From: Aquificaceae bacterium
GTDB lineage: Bacteria; Aquificota; Aquificia; Aquificales; Aquificaceae
Assembly: GCA_026982025.1 (NCBI GenBank)
Contig: JALSHX010000253.1
Coordinates: 1-10,083, forward strand
Direction: 5' to 3'
Length of the DNA stretch: 10,083 nt
In this document: one piece after another, positions 1 through 6,271 of the stretch
How positions within the stretch are numbered: the stretch's first letter is position 1
Layout of the letters: each line of letters begins with the position of its first letter
Notes under the pieces: model-generated
The model's database searches: none
What the model was told of the DNA's origin: nothing
The model's input: the letters and a program-made list of their open reading frames with translations, nothing else
Position numbers and translations under genes: made by a program

Positions 1-510
1 GAGAATGCATAGGGTATATCCTCCCCTTTCAATGGCGGACTCATGAGCCTTTGAGTCCACTCCCACCGCTCCTCCCGAAACTACCCCGTATCCTCTATCT
101 ATTAAATGCTTTACTATGTCCTCAACGAAGATGAGGGTGTAAGAGGTGGGATTCCTCGTCCCGACCACACCCGCAAGTGGCAGGTCCTTTAAGTTTCCCA
201 TATAAAAAATTACCGGCGGTGGGTCACTCAGCTCCCTTAGGGGTTCGGGATACTGGGGGTCCTCAATGGTGATGTATCCGATCTTTTCCCTTTCAACTAC
301 ATCCAAAACCTCTTCTATTCCTTTCCTGTCAACGCCCTTTCTTTTAAGGAGCGAGTAGGCTTTGGTCTTTCCCACAACCTGTGCAAGAGCAGGAAGGTCC
401 GCGGAGAGGATGGTATCCGCCTTTCCGAAGGCTTCGTAGAGCCTTTTGATGCTCTTTTCACCGAGACCCCTTACTGACCTTAAGGTGAGCCAAGCGTAGA
501 GCTTATCCAT
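1..510 (-). CDS. dprA: DNA processing protein DprA/Smf (C-terminal part off the left edge)
   Basis: DprA binds incoming single-stranded DNA and loads RecA during natural transformation, in the cytoplasm. The first 170 residues are visible. Residues 1-60 form a helical, HhH/SAM-like N-terminal region (GLGEKSIKRL at 15-24). Then come the family marks of the DprA Rossmann fold: DPPPVIFYMG at 96-105, VVGTRNPTSYT at 115-125 and VVSGGAVGVDSKAH at 143-156, close to the usual GTRxPTxYG and VSGxAxGxDxxAH. The ATG at 510-508 is preceded by an in-frame TAG (519-517), so no longer start exists in this frame. No Shine-Dalgarno sequence precedes it, unlike nearly every other gene here. The gene is divergent from the por operon. 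The reading frame is open through the whole visible part. Confidence 0.93.
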   Translation of the reverse strand, partial: MDKLYAWLTLRSVRGLGEKSIKRLYEAFGKADTILSADLPALAQVVGKTKAYSLLKRKGVDRKGIEEVLDVVEREKIGYITIEDPQYPEPLRELSDPPPVIFYMGNLKDLPLAGVVGTRNPTSYTLIFVEDIVKHLIDRGYGVVSGGAVGVDSKAHESAIERGGYTLCIL

Positions 511-536
511 GCTAAGCTATATCATAAGGCTAACCC

Positions 537-565
537 TTGTTTTCATATTAGGTTTTTCTTATATT
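537..565 (+). promoter_or_regulatory. Candidate sigma-70-type promoter for the por operon
   Basis: TTGTTT (537-542) and TATATT (560-565) are separated by 17 bp, the optimal spacing for housekeeping sigma factors. The surroundings are AT-rich, and the pair lies 33 bp upstream of the porE start in the only non-coding stretch before the operon. This is a visual match, not a mapped start. The same 88-bp gap must also serve the divergent dprA. Confidence 0.45.
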
Positions 566-584
566 TTTAACACAACCCTTAAAC

Positions 585-597
585 GAGGAGGCAGGAG
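585..597 (+). promoter_or_regulatory. Ribosome binding site that sets the porE start
   Basis: GAGGAGG (585-591) ends 7 nt before the ATG at 599, with a second GGAG at 594-597. This near-consensus site argues for the ATG at 599. The frame also opens at 509, but that start lacks such a site and would lie on top of the candidate promoter. Confidence 0.8.
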
Positions 598-598
598 A

Positions 599-838
599 AT
601 GTATTATGTCGCTCAGGTGATTCGCGACGAATGCACCAAGTATAACTGCAAACAGTGCACCCTTTTCTGTCCCGAACCCAATACACTCATGTACACCGAC
701 GAAACCCACCATGCCTATGTGTTGACGGAAAGGTGTAAGGGATGTGCCCTGTGTGTTTACGTGTGCTCAAATCTCTTGAAGAGGGATTCTATAGAGATGG
801 TTTACGCAGAGAATAGAGATGTTGCTGGCGTCAGATAA
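599..838 (+). CDS. porE: Ferredoxin-like [4Fe-4S] subunit of 2-oxoacid:ferredoxin oxidoreductase (PorE type)
   Basis: A 79-residue iron-sulfur protein, presumably the electron-transfer subunit passing electrons between the catalytic subunits and soluble ferredoxin. It has two four-cysteine clusters: C12-x4-C17-x2-C20-x3-C24-Pro and C46-x2-C49-x2-C52-x3-C56. The second has the classic ferredoxin spacing but Ser follows the last Cys instead of Pro. The first has four residues between its first two cysteines instead of two. There is no signal peptide or membrane segment once the ATG at 599 is used. It is first in the operon, 22 bp before porD. The name follows the porE-D-A-B-G order reported for Hydrogenobacter thermophilus; in archaeal nomenclature the ferredoxin subunit would be PorD. 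The role as a POR subunit is inferred from context. Confidence 0.85.
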   Translation: MYYVAQVIRDECTKYNCKQCTLFCPEPNTLMYTDETHHAYVLTERCKGCALCVYVCSNLLKRDSIEMVYAENRDVAGVR

Positions 839-860
839 CAACCCTCCCGGAGGATAAAAA

Positions 861-1430
861 ATGGCAAAACTCGGACCCTCATCCTACTCTCCTTATCCGG
901 TGGCAATGTATGAAAGTATCTTAAATCCCCCGCCGGGTAAGGCACTGATGTATGACGAAATCGTTGACGAAGAAATTGCCATGCGTGAGGCTGCAAAGGC
1001 TATGCTCACGAGGGATAACCCCACAATATTTCCCGGACCTCAGGTACTCTACGAGTGGAACGAGGAAGCTAAGGAGAAGGCAAGGCTTGTAAGGAGAATA
1101 GCGGATACCCTTGGGGCGAAAATAATTCCCATGTACGACTACAGACCCAAGTACCCCAAGATAGACCCCGAGAAGGAGATAAATCCCAACCACCCCAACC
1201 TTACCATCTGGCACAACAACATAAAGGCGTGCATATTCGTCGGAGTTCACTGCCACTATGCAAATGTAGCATTAAAAATCATCAGGGCTGAGACCGACTG
1301 CTTTACCATTGCCCTCTGCGGTAATGCGGGGCATGAGGATGCAATGATAACCCTCAGGGATCAGCACACGGAGGAGCTTGAGAAGTTTATAAGAGTTATT
1401 GAAGAAGTTAAGAGGGAGCTCGGCAGGTGA
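861..1430 (+). CDS. porD: POR delta subunit, resembling CO dehydrogenase/acetyl-CoA synthase epsilon (CdhB) family
   Basis: A 189-residue cytoplasmic protein, about 21 kDa, in the position of the extra delta subunit of five-subunit Aquificota POR. Residues 122-165 (start IKACIFVGVHCHYANVALK) resemble by eye the archaeal ACDS epsilon/CdhB family: a hydrophobic strand, VGV, an aromatic-rich turn, a helix, then a strand and an N-A-containing loop. That family has a Rossmann-like nucleotide-binding fold. C124, C131, C147 and C153 cluster in this half and might bind a metal, but no standard motif is formed. The ATG follows GGAGG at 850-854 by 6 nt. The stop TGA shares its A with the ATG of the next gene. 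Its biochemical role is not established from the sequence; a structural or electron-transfer role is a guess. The alternative is the delta subunit of the paralogous 2-oxoglutarate enzyme (ForD). Confidence 0.75.
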   Translation: MAKLGPSSYSPYPVAMYESILNPPPGKALMYDEIVDEEIAMREAAKAMLTRDNPTIFPGPQVLYEWNEEAKEKARLVRRIADTLGAKIIPMYDYRPKYPKIDPEKEINPNHPNLTIWHNNIKACIFVGVHCHYANVALKIIRAETDCFTIALCGNAGHEDAMITLRDQHTEELEKFIRVIEEVKRELGR

Positions 1431-1972
1431 TGGCAACAGCAACAAAAAGGTGGACTTACGAGGAGTACCTCAAACTTGAGGACGACAAGCGCTACGAAAT
1501 AATAAGGGGGGAGCTTCTTGAGATGCCAGCACCAACAACTACTCACCAGAGGCTGGTCGGAAAGCTCTTCAGATGGATGAGTGATTTTGTGGAAAGCAAG
1601 TCCCTCGGAGAGGTCTTCGTCTCTCCGGTGGATGTAGTCCTATCGGAGGAAAATGTACTTCAACCGGACCTCGTTTACATATCAAAAAAGAACAGCAACA
1701 TTATCAAAGAACGCGGTATATTCGGTGCACCGGACCTCGTACTTGAAGTCATTTCCCCTTCAACTCTCAAGAGGGACACGGAGGACAAAAAATCCCTTTA
1801 CAGGGAGTTCGGCGTAAAAGAGCTGTGGCTGGTCTTTCCCGGAGAAATAGCAGTTGAAGTTTTCTCCCTCAAAAGTGATCGCTTTGAGGTTTGCTCCTTC
1901 GGGTACGAGAAAGGGAGCGTTAGATCATGCCTTTTAAAAAATTTTGAAGTAGATTTAGAGAAGCTTTTTTAA
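1430..1972 (+). CDS. Uma2 family (DUF820) putative PD-(D/E)XK endonuclease
   Basis: A 180-residue protein of the Uma2/DUF820 family, whose fold is that of restriction-endonuclease-like nucleases; the physiological role of the family is largely unknown. In order: WTYEEYLKL (8-16), YEIIRGELLEMPAP (22-35), H39, SPVDVVL (65-71), QPDLVYI (78-84) with likely metal ligand D80, APDLVLEVISPST (100-112) with E106, then D116/K120 and the typical GVKELWLV (128-135). All expected active-site acids are present and it is full length, so it looks functional. The GTG at 1427 could also start the frame, but the ATG at 1430 overlaps the porD stop by one base and suggests translational coupling. Its 3' end is unusually A/T-rich, with runs of six A (1936-1941) and six T (1965-1970). 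It sits inside an operon for a metabolic enzyme with which it has no known link. Confidence 0.88.
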   Translation: MATATKRWTYEEYLKLEDDKRYEIIRGELLEMPAPTTTHQRLVGKLFRWMSDFVESKSLGEVFVSPVDVVLSEENVLQPDLVYISKKNSNIIKERGIFGAPDLVLEVISPSTLKRDTEDKKSLYREFGVKELWLVFPGEIAVEVFSLKSDRFEVCSFGYEKGSVRSCLLKNFEVDLEKLF

Positions 1973-1979
1973 GGAGGTG
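1971..1979 (+). promoter_or_regulatory. Ribosome binding site of porA overlapping the uma2 stop
   Basis: AAGGAGGTG is a near-perfect anti-16S match. Its first two bases are the last two of the uma2 TAA stop. GGAGG ends 7 nt before the ATG at 1985, which favours this ATG over the in-frame GTG at 1982. Such a strong site suggests porA is translated more than the gene before it. Confidence 0.85.
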
Positions 1980-1984
1980 TTGTG

Positions 1985-3190
1985 ATGCAGAAAACCCAGC
2001 AGGTTCAATACAATAGAGCGGGGCAGAGGGTGGTATCCCCCGAATACCTCCTGTTTGAAGCACCGAGAGAAAAACAGTTCATGACGGGTTCCGAAGTTGT
2101 CAAGGAGGCGGTCAAAAGGTCCTCCGTGGATGCCTCCGTTTCCTATCCCATCACCCCCCAGTCGGAAGCGGCTCACATGATAGGAGAGCTATGGGTTGAG
2201 GGTTATGTGGGAGTTTACTTCAGAGGTGAGTCCGAATTCGGCGTTATGTCCGAAGTAGCGGGCTGTTCAATGGCAGGAGCAAGAACTGTCACGACAACCT
2301 CAGGACCCGGAACCCTCAGAGCAATGGAAAACTTCCCAATGTGGGCGGGTTCAAGACTACCCATTCAGCTCGTTCTCATGGCAAGAGGAGTGAACACTCC
2401 CCTATCAATTCAGCCCGACAACCTTGAAATCTCCTTTCTCCTTGATACGGGATGCATGATATGGCATGCTGAGAACGCTCAGGAACTATTTGACATGATA
2501 ATAGCGGGTTTTGTGGTAGCGGAACAGCCCGATGTTCATGTACCCATTATCACTGCAATTGACGGCTTCTTTATATCCCACACGAGGGAAGCGGTCAACA
2601 TACCTCCAGACGACATAGCACTACCCCCTTACAACCCCTACAAGTCTCCCCTCGTACCAATTGACATGGAAATGTCTCCCGGCAGATTCCTGAGAGACCC
2701 CTATGTTATGAAGTCCAACTACATCTCCTACGCCGCTCATACCAGCTGGCAGTACGAAGTCAGGGCAGCCATTGAAAGGTCAAGACCTTATGCCAAGCAC
2801 TACCTGAGGGGTCTCATTGAAGAGTTCGGCGACCCGGAAGGAGAGATCGTATTTGTTGCATCGGGAACTGCCGGTGCTCAGGCAAAGGAGGCAACACAGA
2901 TTATGATCCACGAGGAAGGAATAAAGGCAAGGGTTGTGAGGATAAAAACCTTGAGACCCTTCCCCTATCAGGAGCTACTCCAGGCAGTTCAGGGAGCCAA
3001 GTACATTTTCGTTCCCGAATTCAATGTAATCGGCTGGCTTGAGAGAGAGGTAAGAAGGGCTCTTTACGGAAATGTTGACATCCCCGTAATAGGCTCGCCG
3101 AGGGTGGCGGGCGGAATGACCATGCCTCCAGAGTTCATTGTCAAGGAAGTTCTTGAATATCTCGGAAAGGAGGTGAAGCATGTCATTTAA
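1985..3190 (+). CDS. porA: Pyruvate:ferredoxin oxidoreductase alpha subunit
   Basis: A 401-residue subunit (about 45 kDa, close to the 46 kDa reported for H. thermophilus POR alpha) that builds half of the thiamine diphosphate site. After an N-terminal extension of about 32 residues, the pyrimidine-binding domain starts at MTGSEVVKEAVKR (33-45). It contains YPITPQSE (54-61), the acidic GESEFGVMSE (80-89) and TTTSGPG (102-108). R133 followed by NTPLSI (136-141) fits POR alpha better than 2-oxoglutarate enzymes, which usually carry a GPSTG-type motif nearby. The second domain begins near EIVFVASGTAG and includes RVVRIKTLRPFP. It overlaps porB by 11 bp. In an autotroph the enzyme would carboxylate acetyl-CoA to pyruvate with reduced ferredoxin. 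Being the paralogous 2-oxoglutarate enzyme (ForA) is the main alternative. Confidence 0.88.
   Translation: MQKTQQVQYNRAGQRVVSPEYLLFEAPREKQFMTGSEVVKEAVKRSSVDASVSYPITPQSEAAHMIGELWVEGYVGVYFRGESEFGVMSEVAGCSMAGARTVTTTSGPGTLRAMENFPMWAGSRLPIQLVLMARGVNTPLSIQPDNLEISFLLDTGCMIWHAENAQELFDMIIAGFVVAEQPDVHVPIITAIDGFFISHTREAVNIPPDDIALPPYNPYKSPLVPIDMEMSPGRFLRDPYVMKSNYISYAAHTSWQYEVRAAIERSRPYAKHYLRGLIEEFGDPEGEIVFVASGTAGAQAKEATQIMIHEEGIKARVVRIKTLRPFPYQELLQAVQGAKYIFVPEFNVIGWLEREVRRALYGNVDIPVIGSPRVAGGMTMPPEFIVKEVLEYLGKEVKHVI
3166..3175 (+). promoter_or_regulatory. Ribosome binding site of porB inside porA
   Basis: AAAGGAGGTG lies within the last codons of porA, with GGAGG ending 6 nt before the porB ATG at 3180. 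It supports porB starting 11 bp before porA ends. Confidence 0.85.
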
Positions 3191-4040
3191 CATCTTCAAA
3201 ATAAACGAGGACCTTAAGGAATTTATGCCTCCCGAGATAGTTGACCTTGAAGAGAAGGCAACATGGGGTAATCCCAAAAGAGGAGTAATGGACCTTCCCT
3301 ATTCAAAGGAGCTTCTTGAAGAGCACTCCCTCTGCGCGGGATGTCCGGAGTCAGCAGCCTTCAGGTACATCCTTGCTTCCCTTCCGAATCCCGAGGAAAC
3401 CATCATAGTTAACTCAACGGGATGCACTTCCCTCGTCTTTCCCCACATTGCCCTCCACACGGTTCACTCCCTCTTCGGAAACCAGAACGCCATAGCATCG
3501 GGTATAAAGAGGGTCCTTGAGTGGAGATTTCCCGACAAGGTAAAGGATGTTATAGTCCTTGCAGGAGACGGTGCCACCGTTGACATAGGACTTGACTGCA
3601 CTCTTCAATCCTTCTTCAGGCAGGAGAAAATAACAACCATTTGCTTTGACAACGAGGTTTACGCCAATACCGGAGGTCAGGAAAGCGGTCTGACGGTAAA
3701 AGGGCATGTCTTTAAGATGGCTCCCAAAGGTAAGCAGTGGGACAAGGTTCCCATATGGCAGATAGCCATTGACTCGGGCTGTCACTATGTGGCAAGGCTG
3801 ACTGTCTCATCACCCAAGAAGGTTGAAAAGGTCATAAAGCAGGCAATATATGTGGCGCGGGAAGTAGGTCCCACTTACGTTCACCTTTACACTCCCTGCA
3901 TACTTGAGATAGGTCTTAACTCCGACGACGGTCTTGAGGAAATGAGGAGGACAGACAAGGAAAGATTCAAGTTCTTTGAATACATGACCGACGAAGCTAA
4001 GGAAGTCATCCAGAGGAAAAAAGAGGAGGGTCTGATATGA
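3180..4040 (+). CDS. porB: Pyruvate:ferredoxin oxidoreductase beta subunit (TPP and [4Fe-4S] binding)
   Basis: A 286-residue subunit (about 32 kDa) holding the diphosphate-binding half of the TPP site and a proximal [4Fe-4S] cluster. C52-x2-C55 (in HSLCAGCPES), C82 (STGCTS) and C240 (YTPCILEIG) match the CxxC, Cys, distant Cys pattern of the proximal cluster in pyruvate:ferredoxin oxidoreductases. G129-D-G begins the TPP/Mg motif, which runs to N158 and is followed by the family mark NTGGQ (163-167). The N-terminal 40 residues before the cluster cysteines are somewhat longer than in archaeal PorB. It overlaps porA by 11 bp upstream and porG by 4 bp (ATGA) downstream, which is typical of subunits made in equal amounts. 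Confidence 0.93.
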   Translation: MSFNIFKINEDLKEFMPPEIVDLEEKATWGNPKRGVMDLPYSKELLEEHSLCAGCPESAAFRYILASLPNPEETIIVNSTGCTSLVFPHIALHTVHSLFGNQNAIASGIKRVLEWRFPDKVKDVIVLAGDGATVDIGLDCTLQSFFRQEKITTICFDNEVYANTGGQESGLTVKGHVFKMAPKGKQWDKVPIWQIAIDSGCHYVARLTVSSPKKVEKVIKQAIYVAREVGPTYVHLYTPCILEIGLNSDDGLEEMRRTDKERFKFFEYMTDEAKEVIQRKKEEGLI

Positions 4041-4759
4041 GCCAGCCCAAGAGGAGAAGGATAAATGTCAGGATGCCCGCAATTGGCGGGCAGGGTGCGG
4101 TGACCGCTGCCCACATAATGGCAACCGCCGCGGACTATGCTGGATACCACGCGGTTTCAAACCCCTTCTTCGGAGCGGAGAAGAGGATGGCACCCGCAGA
4201 AAGCTATGTGAGAATAGGGATAGAGCCTATTTACGACCGGGGTGAGGTGGTCTACCCCGATGTTATTATGGTCTTCCACTCGCAGGTTATAACAATGGGC
4301 AAGTCCTACACCATGCCCTTTTACTCGGGAATCAAGAAAAACGGACTCATAATAATAAACACGGAGGAGGACCTTCTGACCGAAAGGGATCACGAGTACC
4401 TTGAATCCCTGAACGTCAAGGTGTTTAACTTCTCAGCAACTAAGTTTGCCCTTGACCATGCGGGGACCGAGCTTTCAACCAATATGGCAATGCTCGGAGC
4501 CTTTTTCGGTATAACCCAGATAGTAGGAATGGACGCGGTTGAGGAGGGTATCAAGGCGAGGTTCCTTAAAAAGTTCGTAGCCTCGGGCGGAACCATGTCC
4601 CTTGACTCGGCTATTGAACGTAAGTTCAAGAAAAAGCTTGAGCTTATAGAGAAAAACATTGCAACGGCAAAAGCCTCCTACGAACTGGGTCAGGAATGGG
4701 CTCGCCAGCAGGGAATGGAAAGCTGGCTTCCCAGCCCCAAAGAGGTCGCAAGGGTTTGA
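4037..4759 (+). CDS. porG: Pyruvate:ferredoxin oxidoreductase gamma subunit
   Basis: A 240-residue gamma subunit, about 26 kDa, of the 2-oxoacid:acceptor oxidoreductase gamma family (POR gamma domain), which helps form the CoA-handling part of the enzyme. The signature IGGQGAVTAAHIMATAA lies at 16-32 (family GxGGQGxxTAxxxLAxAA). It is followed by NPFFGAEKRMAPAESYVRI (42-60), where most relatives have YGPExRGG. The C-terminal third, from about 195, is lysine- and glutamate-rich and helical and ends in WLPSPKEVARV. The start ATG overlaps the porB stop, with GAGGAGGG (4023-4030) before it. It is the last gene of the rightward operon, and its TGA touches the stop of the convergent gene with no spacer. 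Confidence 0.92.
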   Translation: MSQPKRRRINVRMPAIGGQGAVTAAHIMATAADYAGYHAVSNPFFGAEKRMAPAESYVRIGIEPIYDRGEVVYPDVIMVFHSQVITMGKSYTMPFYSGIKKNGLIIINTEEDLLTERDHEYLESLNVKVFNFSATKFALDHAGTELSTNMAMLGAFFGITQIVGMDAVEEGIKARFLKKFVASGGTMSLDSAIERKFKKKLELIEKNIATAKASYELGQEWARQQGMESWLPSPKEVARV

Positions 4760-4787
4760 TCACCACTGGGAGGTGATCTTCTTCTTT
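4758..4787 (+). terminator. Likely intrinsic terminator of the por operon, overlapping both convergent stop codons
   Basis: GATCACC (4758-4764) pairs perfectly with GGTGATC (4772-4778) around a 7-base loop. It is followed on the + strand by TTCTTCTTT (4779-4787). The stem begins inside the porG stop codon and covers the last codons of the convergent gene. On the minus strand the hairpin is followed by AAACCC, not a T tract, so it should work mainly for por transcription. The 7-bp stem is short and the T tract is interrupted by C, hence moderate confidence. Confidence 0.55.
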
Positions 4788-5737
4788 CCGCTGAGAAACT
4801 TATCCACCGCGAGGGCGGCTTTGCAGCCGTCCGCCGCGGCTATAACCGCCTGTTTTATACTTATGCACAGAACATCCCCGGCCGCAAATACGCCCGGAAC
4901 GGAGGTCATCATCTCTTCGTTAACTACAATGCAGTAATCACCCGTCATCTCCACCTGACCCATCAGGAAGTCAACCGACGGTTTTGTCCCACCGAGGAAA
5001 ACGAAGACTCCGTTTAAGGGAATCTCTTTTTCCGATCCTCCTTCCACATCCTTAACCCTGATACCCTTAACAGCTTGATCTCCCATGATCTCAAGGACGC
5101 GGTGGCGGGTGAGGATCTCTATATTTTCCCTGGACCTCAAATCCTCTACAAGCTCATCCCTTGCTTTTATCCGCGAACCGGGGACGAGGAAGTAAACTCT
5201 GCTCGCAAACCTTGATATGAATTCCGCCTCCTCGATGGCGTAGTCATCTTCACCGATAACCGCAACCGGCTGATCTTTGAAGAAGGCGGCATCACACACA
5301 CCGCAGTAAGACACACCCCTTCCCAGAAACTCCTCCTCTCCCTTGAACTTGTTGGTTCTCTCCATGGCACCCGAGGCAACTATCACGGACCGGCCTCTGA
5401 ATTCCCTCCCGTCAATCGTAAAGACCTTCTTCACCTCGTCGGAAAAATCCGTAGCGATCACCTTGCCCCTGACAAATTCGGCACCAAAGCTCTTAGCCTG
5501 ATCCCTCATTATTTGAAGAAGCTCAAAACCCGATACGGGACCGGGCACACCGGGATAATTCTCTATCTTCTGGGTAACTCCAAGTGCACCGTCACCCTCC
5601 GCCCTATAAAGGACCACCGTCTTCAAACCGCCCCTTGCGGTGTAAATTGCGGCAGTTGTTCCTGCGGGTCCCGCACCTATTATGACAACATCGTAAAGCT
5701 CCTCGGGTTGATAGCTCAGACCAAATTCAAGCGCCAT
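4760..5737 (-). CDS. Thioredoxin-reductase-like FAD/dithiol oxidoreductase with atypical nucleotide-binding site
   Basis: A 325-residue flavoprotein of the low-molecular-weight thioredoxin reductase class. FAD-binding marks are GAGPAG (21-26) and GVFAAGD (282-288). The redox dithiol is C145-G-V-C148 in the family context RGVSYCGVCDAAFF. Where thioredoxin reductases have GGGDSA it has GEDDYA (162-167), and where they have the 2'-phosphate-binding HRRDxxR it has VPGSRI (185-190). The normal NADPH contacts therefore seem absent, so the electron donor may be NADH, ferredoxin or something else. The start is the ATG at 5737, with GGAGG (5748-5744) 6 nt upstream; a longer start at 5764 would run into the previous gene. 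It is last in the leftward operon, 16 bp after the outer-membrane protein gene. Calling it trxB would imply NADPH-thioredoxin reductase activity that the sequence does not support. Confidence 0.87.
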   Translation of the reverse strand: MALEFGLSYQPEELYDVVIIGAGPAGTTAAIYTARGGLKTVVLYRAEGDGALGVTQKIENYPGVPGPVSGFELLQIMRDQAKSFGAEFVRGKVIATDFSDEVKKVFTIDGREFRGRSVIVASGAMERTNKFKGEEEFLGRGVSYCGVCDAAFFKDQPVAVIGEDDYAIEEAEFISRFASRVYFLVPGSRIKARDELVEDLRSRENIEILTRHRVLEIMGDQAVKGIRVKDVEGGSEKEIPLNGVFVFLGGTKPSVDFLMGQVEMTGDYCIVVNEEMMTSVPGVFAAGDVLCISIKQAVIAAADGCKAALAVDKFLSGKKKITSQW

Positions 5738-5753
5738 TTTTCTCCTCCGATGT

Positions 5754-6257
5754 TTAAAATCCAAATCCGAGGGAAAGGTATCCGCTCAGCCCGATCATTG
5801 AGGGACCGTCTCCGAACTTCACCTCCGGTCCTCCGCTCAGCGATAAAGCAAAATTCTCACCCAAAAATATTCTATATCCCACTTCTCCCCCAACAATGAT
5901 TGAAGTTGTCGTCCTGTAGGTATCAAGGACCTCAACGGTCCCGTGGGGACCTAAAAACAGATCCTTAAACCCTCCCGAAAACCAAAACCTCATTCCTACT
6001 CCCGCATTGAAGAGAGTCCCTGTCCTGTTTGAACCGATGGGAAAAGCAGAAAGCCTGACCCTGCCCCACAGACTTATCAGATCGGTAATGCTCCTGTCAA
6101 ACTCTCCGTATGCCCTGTCGTTGATGTAGAACTCCGTCCTGTCGTCACCTCCCCTGACGGTAAGAACGGGTACAGTAATTGAAAGAACATTCTTGAGTTC
6201 CTGGGCGTATAGTGAAGTCCCGATCAAAAGTAAGGAGCCTGCCAGAATTTTTTTCAT
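5754..6257 (-). CDS. Small predicted outer-membrane beta-barrel protein (hypothetical)
   Basis: No specific family recognised. The 167-residue protein starts MKKILAGSLLLIGTSLYA, a typical Sec signal peptide with likely cleavage after A18 (mature QELKN). The rest alternates polar and hydrophobic residues in short strands rich in Gly, Ser and aromatics, and ends in LSLGFGF. A terminal Phe preceded by alternating hydrophobics is the usual BAM recognition signal of outer-membrane barrels. The length suits an 8-strand barrel. The start is the ATG at 6257, preceded by GGAGGTG (6271-6265); the frame opens 6 codons earlier, but that lies inside nadB and would spoil the signal peptide. It is 14 bp after nadB and 16 bp before the flavoprotein gene, so co-transcribed with cytoplasmic enzymes of no obvious relation. 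Confidence 0.75.
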   Translation of the reverse strand: MKKILAGSLLLIGTSLYAQELKNVLSITVPVLTVRGGDDRTEFYINDRAYGEFDRSITDLISLWGRVRLSAFPIGSNRTGTLFNAGVGMRFWFSGGFKDLFLGPHGTVEVLDTYRTTTSIIVGGEVGYRIFLGENFALSLSGGPEVKFGDGPSMIGLSGYLSLGFGF

Positions 6258-6271
6258 TTTCTCCCACCTCC

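Noticed and set aside
509..598. Upstream extension of the porE frame giving a hydrophobic, membrane-like N-terminus
   Set aside because: It lies on the AT-rich promoter region and the dprA start, has no ribosome site, and the ATG at 599 has an excellent one. The hydrophobicity comes from translating T-rich promoter DNA.
4722..4735. Small inverted repeat GCTGG-CTTC-CCAGC inside porG, considered as terminator for the leftward operon
   Set aside because: Only a 5-bp stem, within coding sequence, followed on the minus strand by TTTCC rather than a proper T tract. Too weak to call.
1985..4759. Reading porA-B-G as a 2-oxoglutarate:ferredoxin oxidoreductase (for genes)
   Set aside because: Not excluded, but the PLSI-type motif in the alpha subunit instead of GPSTG, and the E-D-A-B-G order, favour pyruvate as substrate. 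The for genes are reported in the order D-A-B-G-E.
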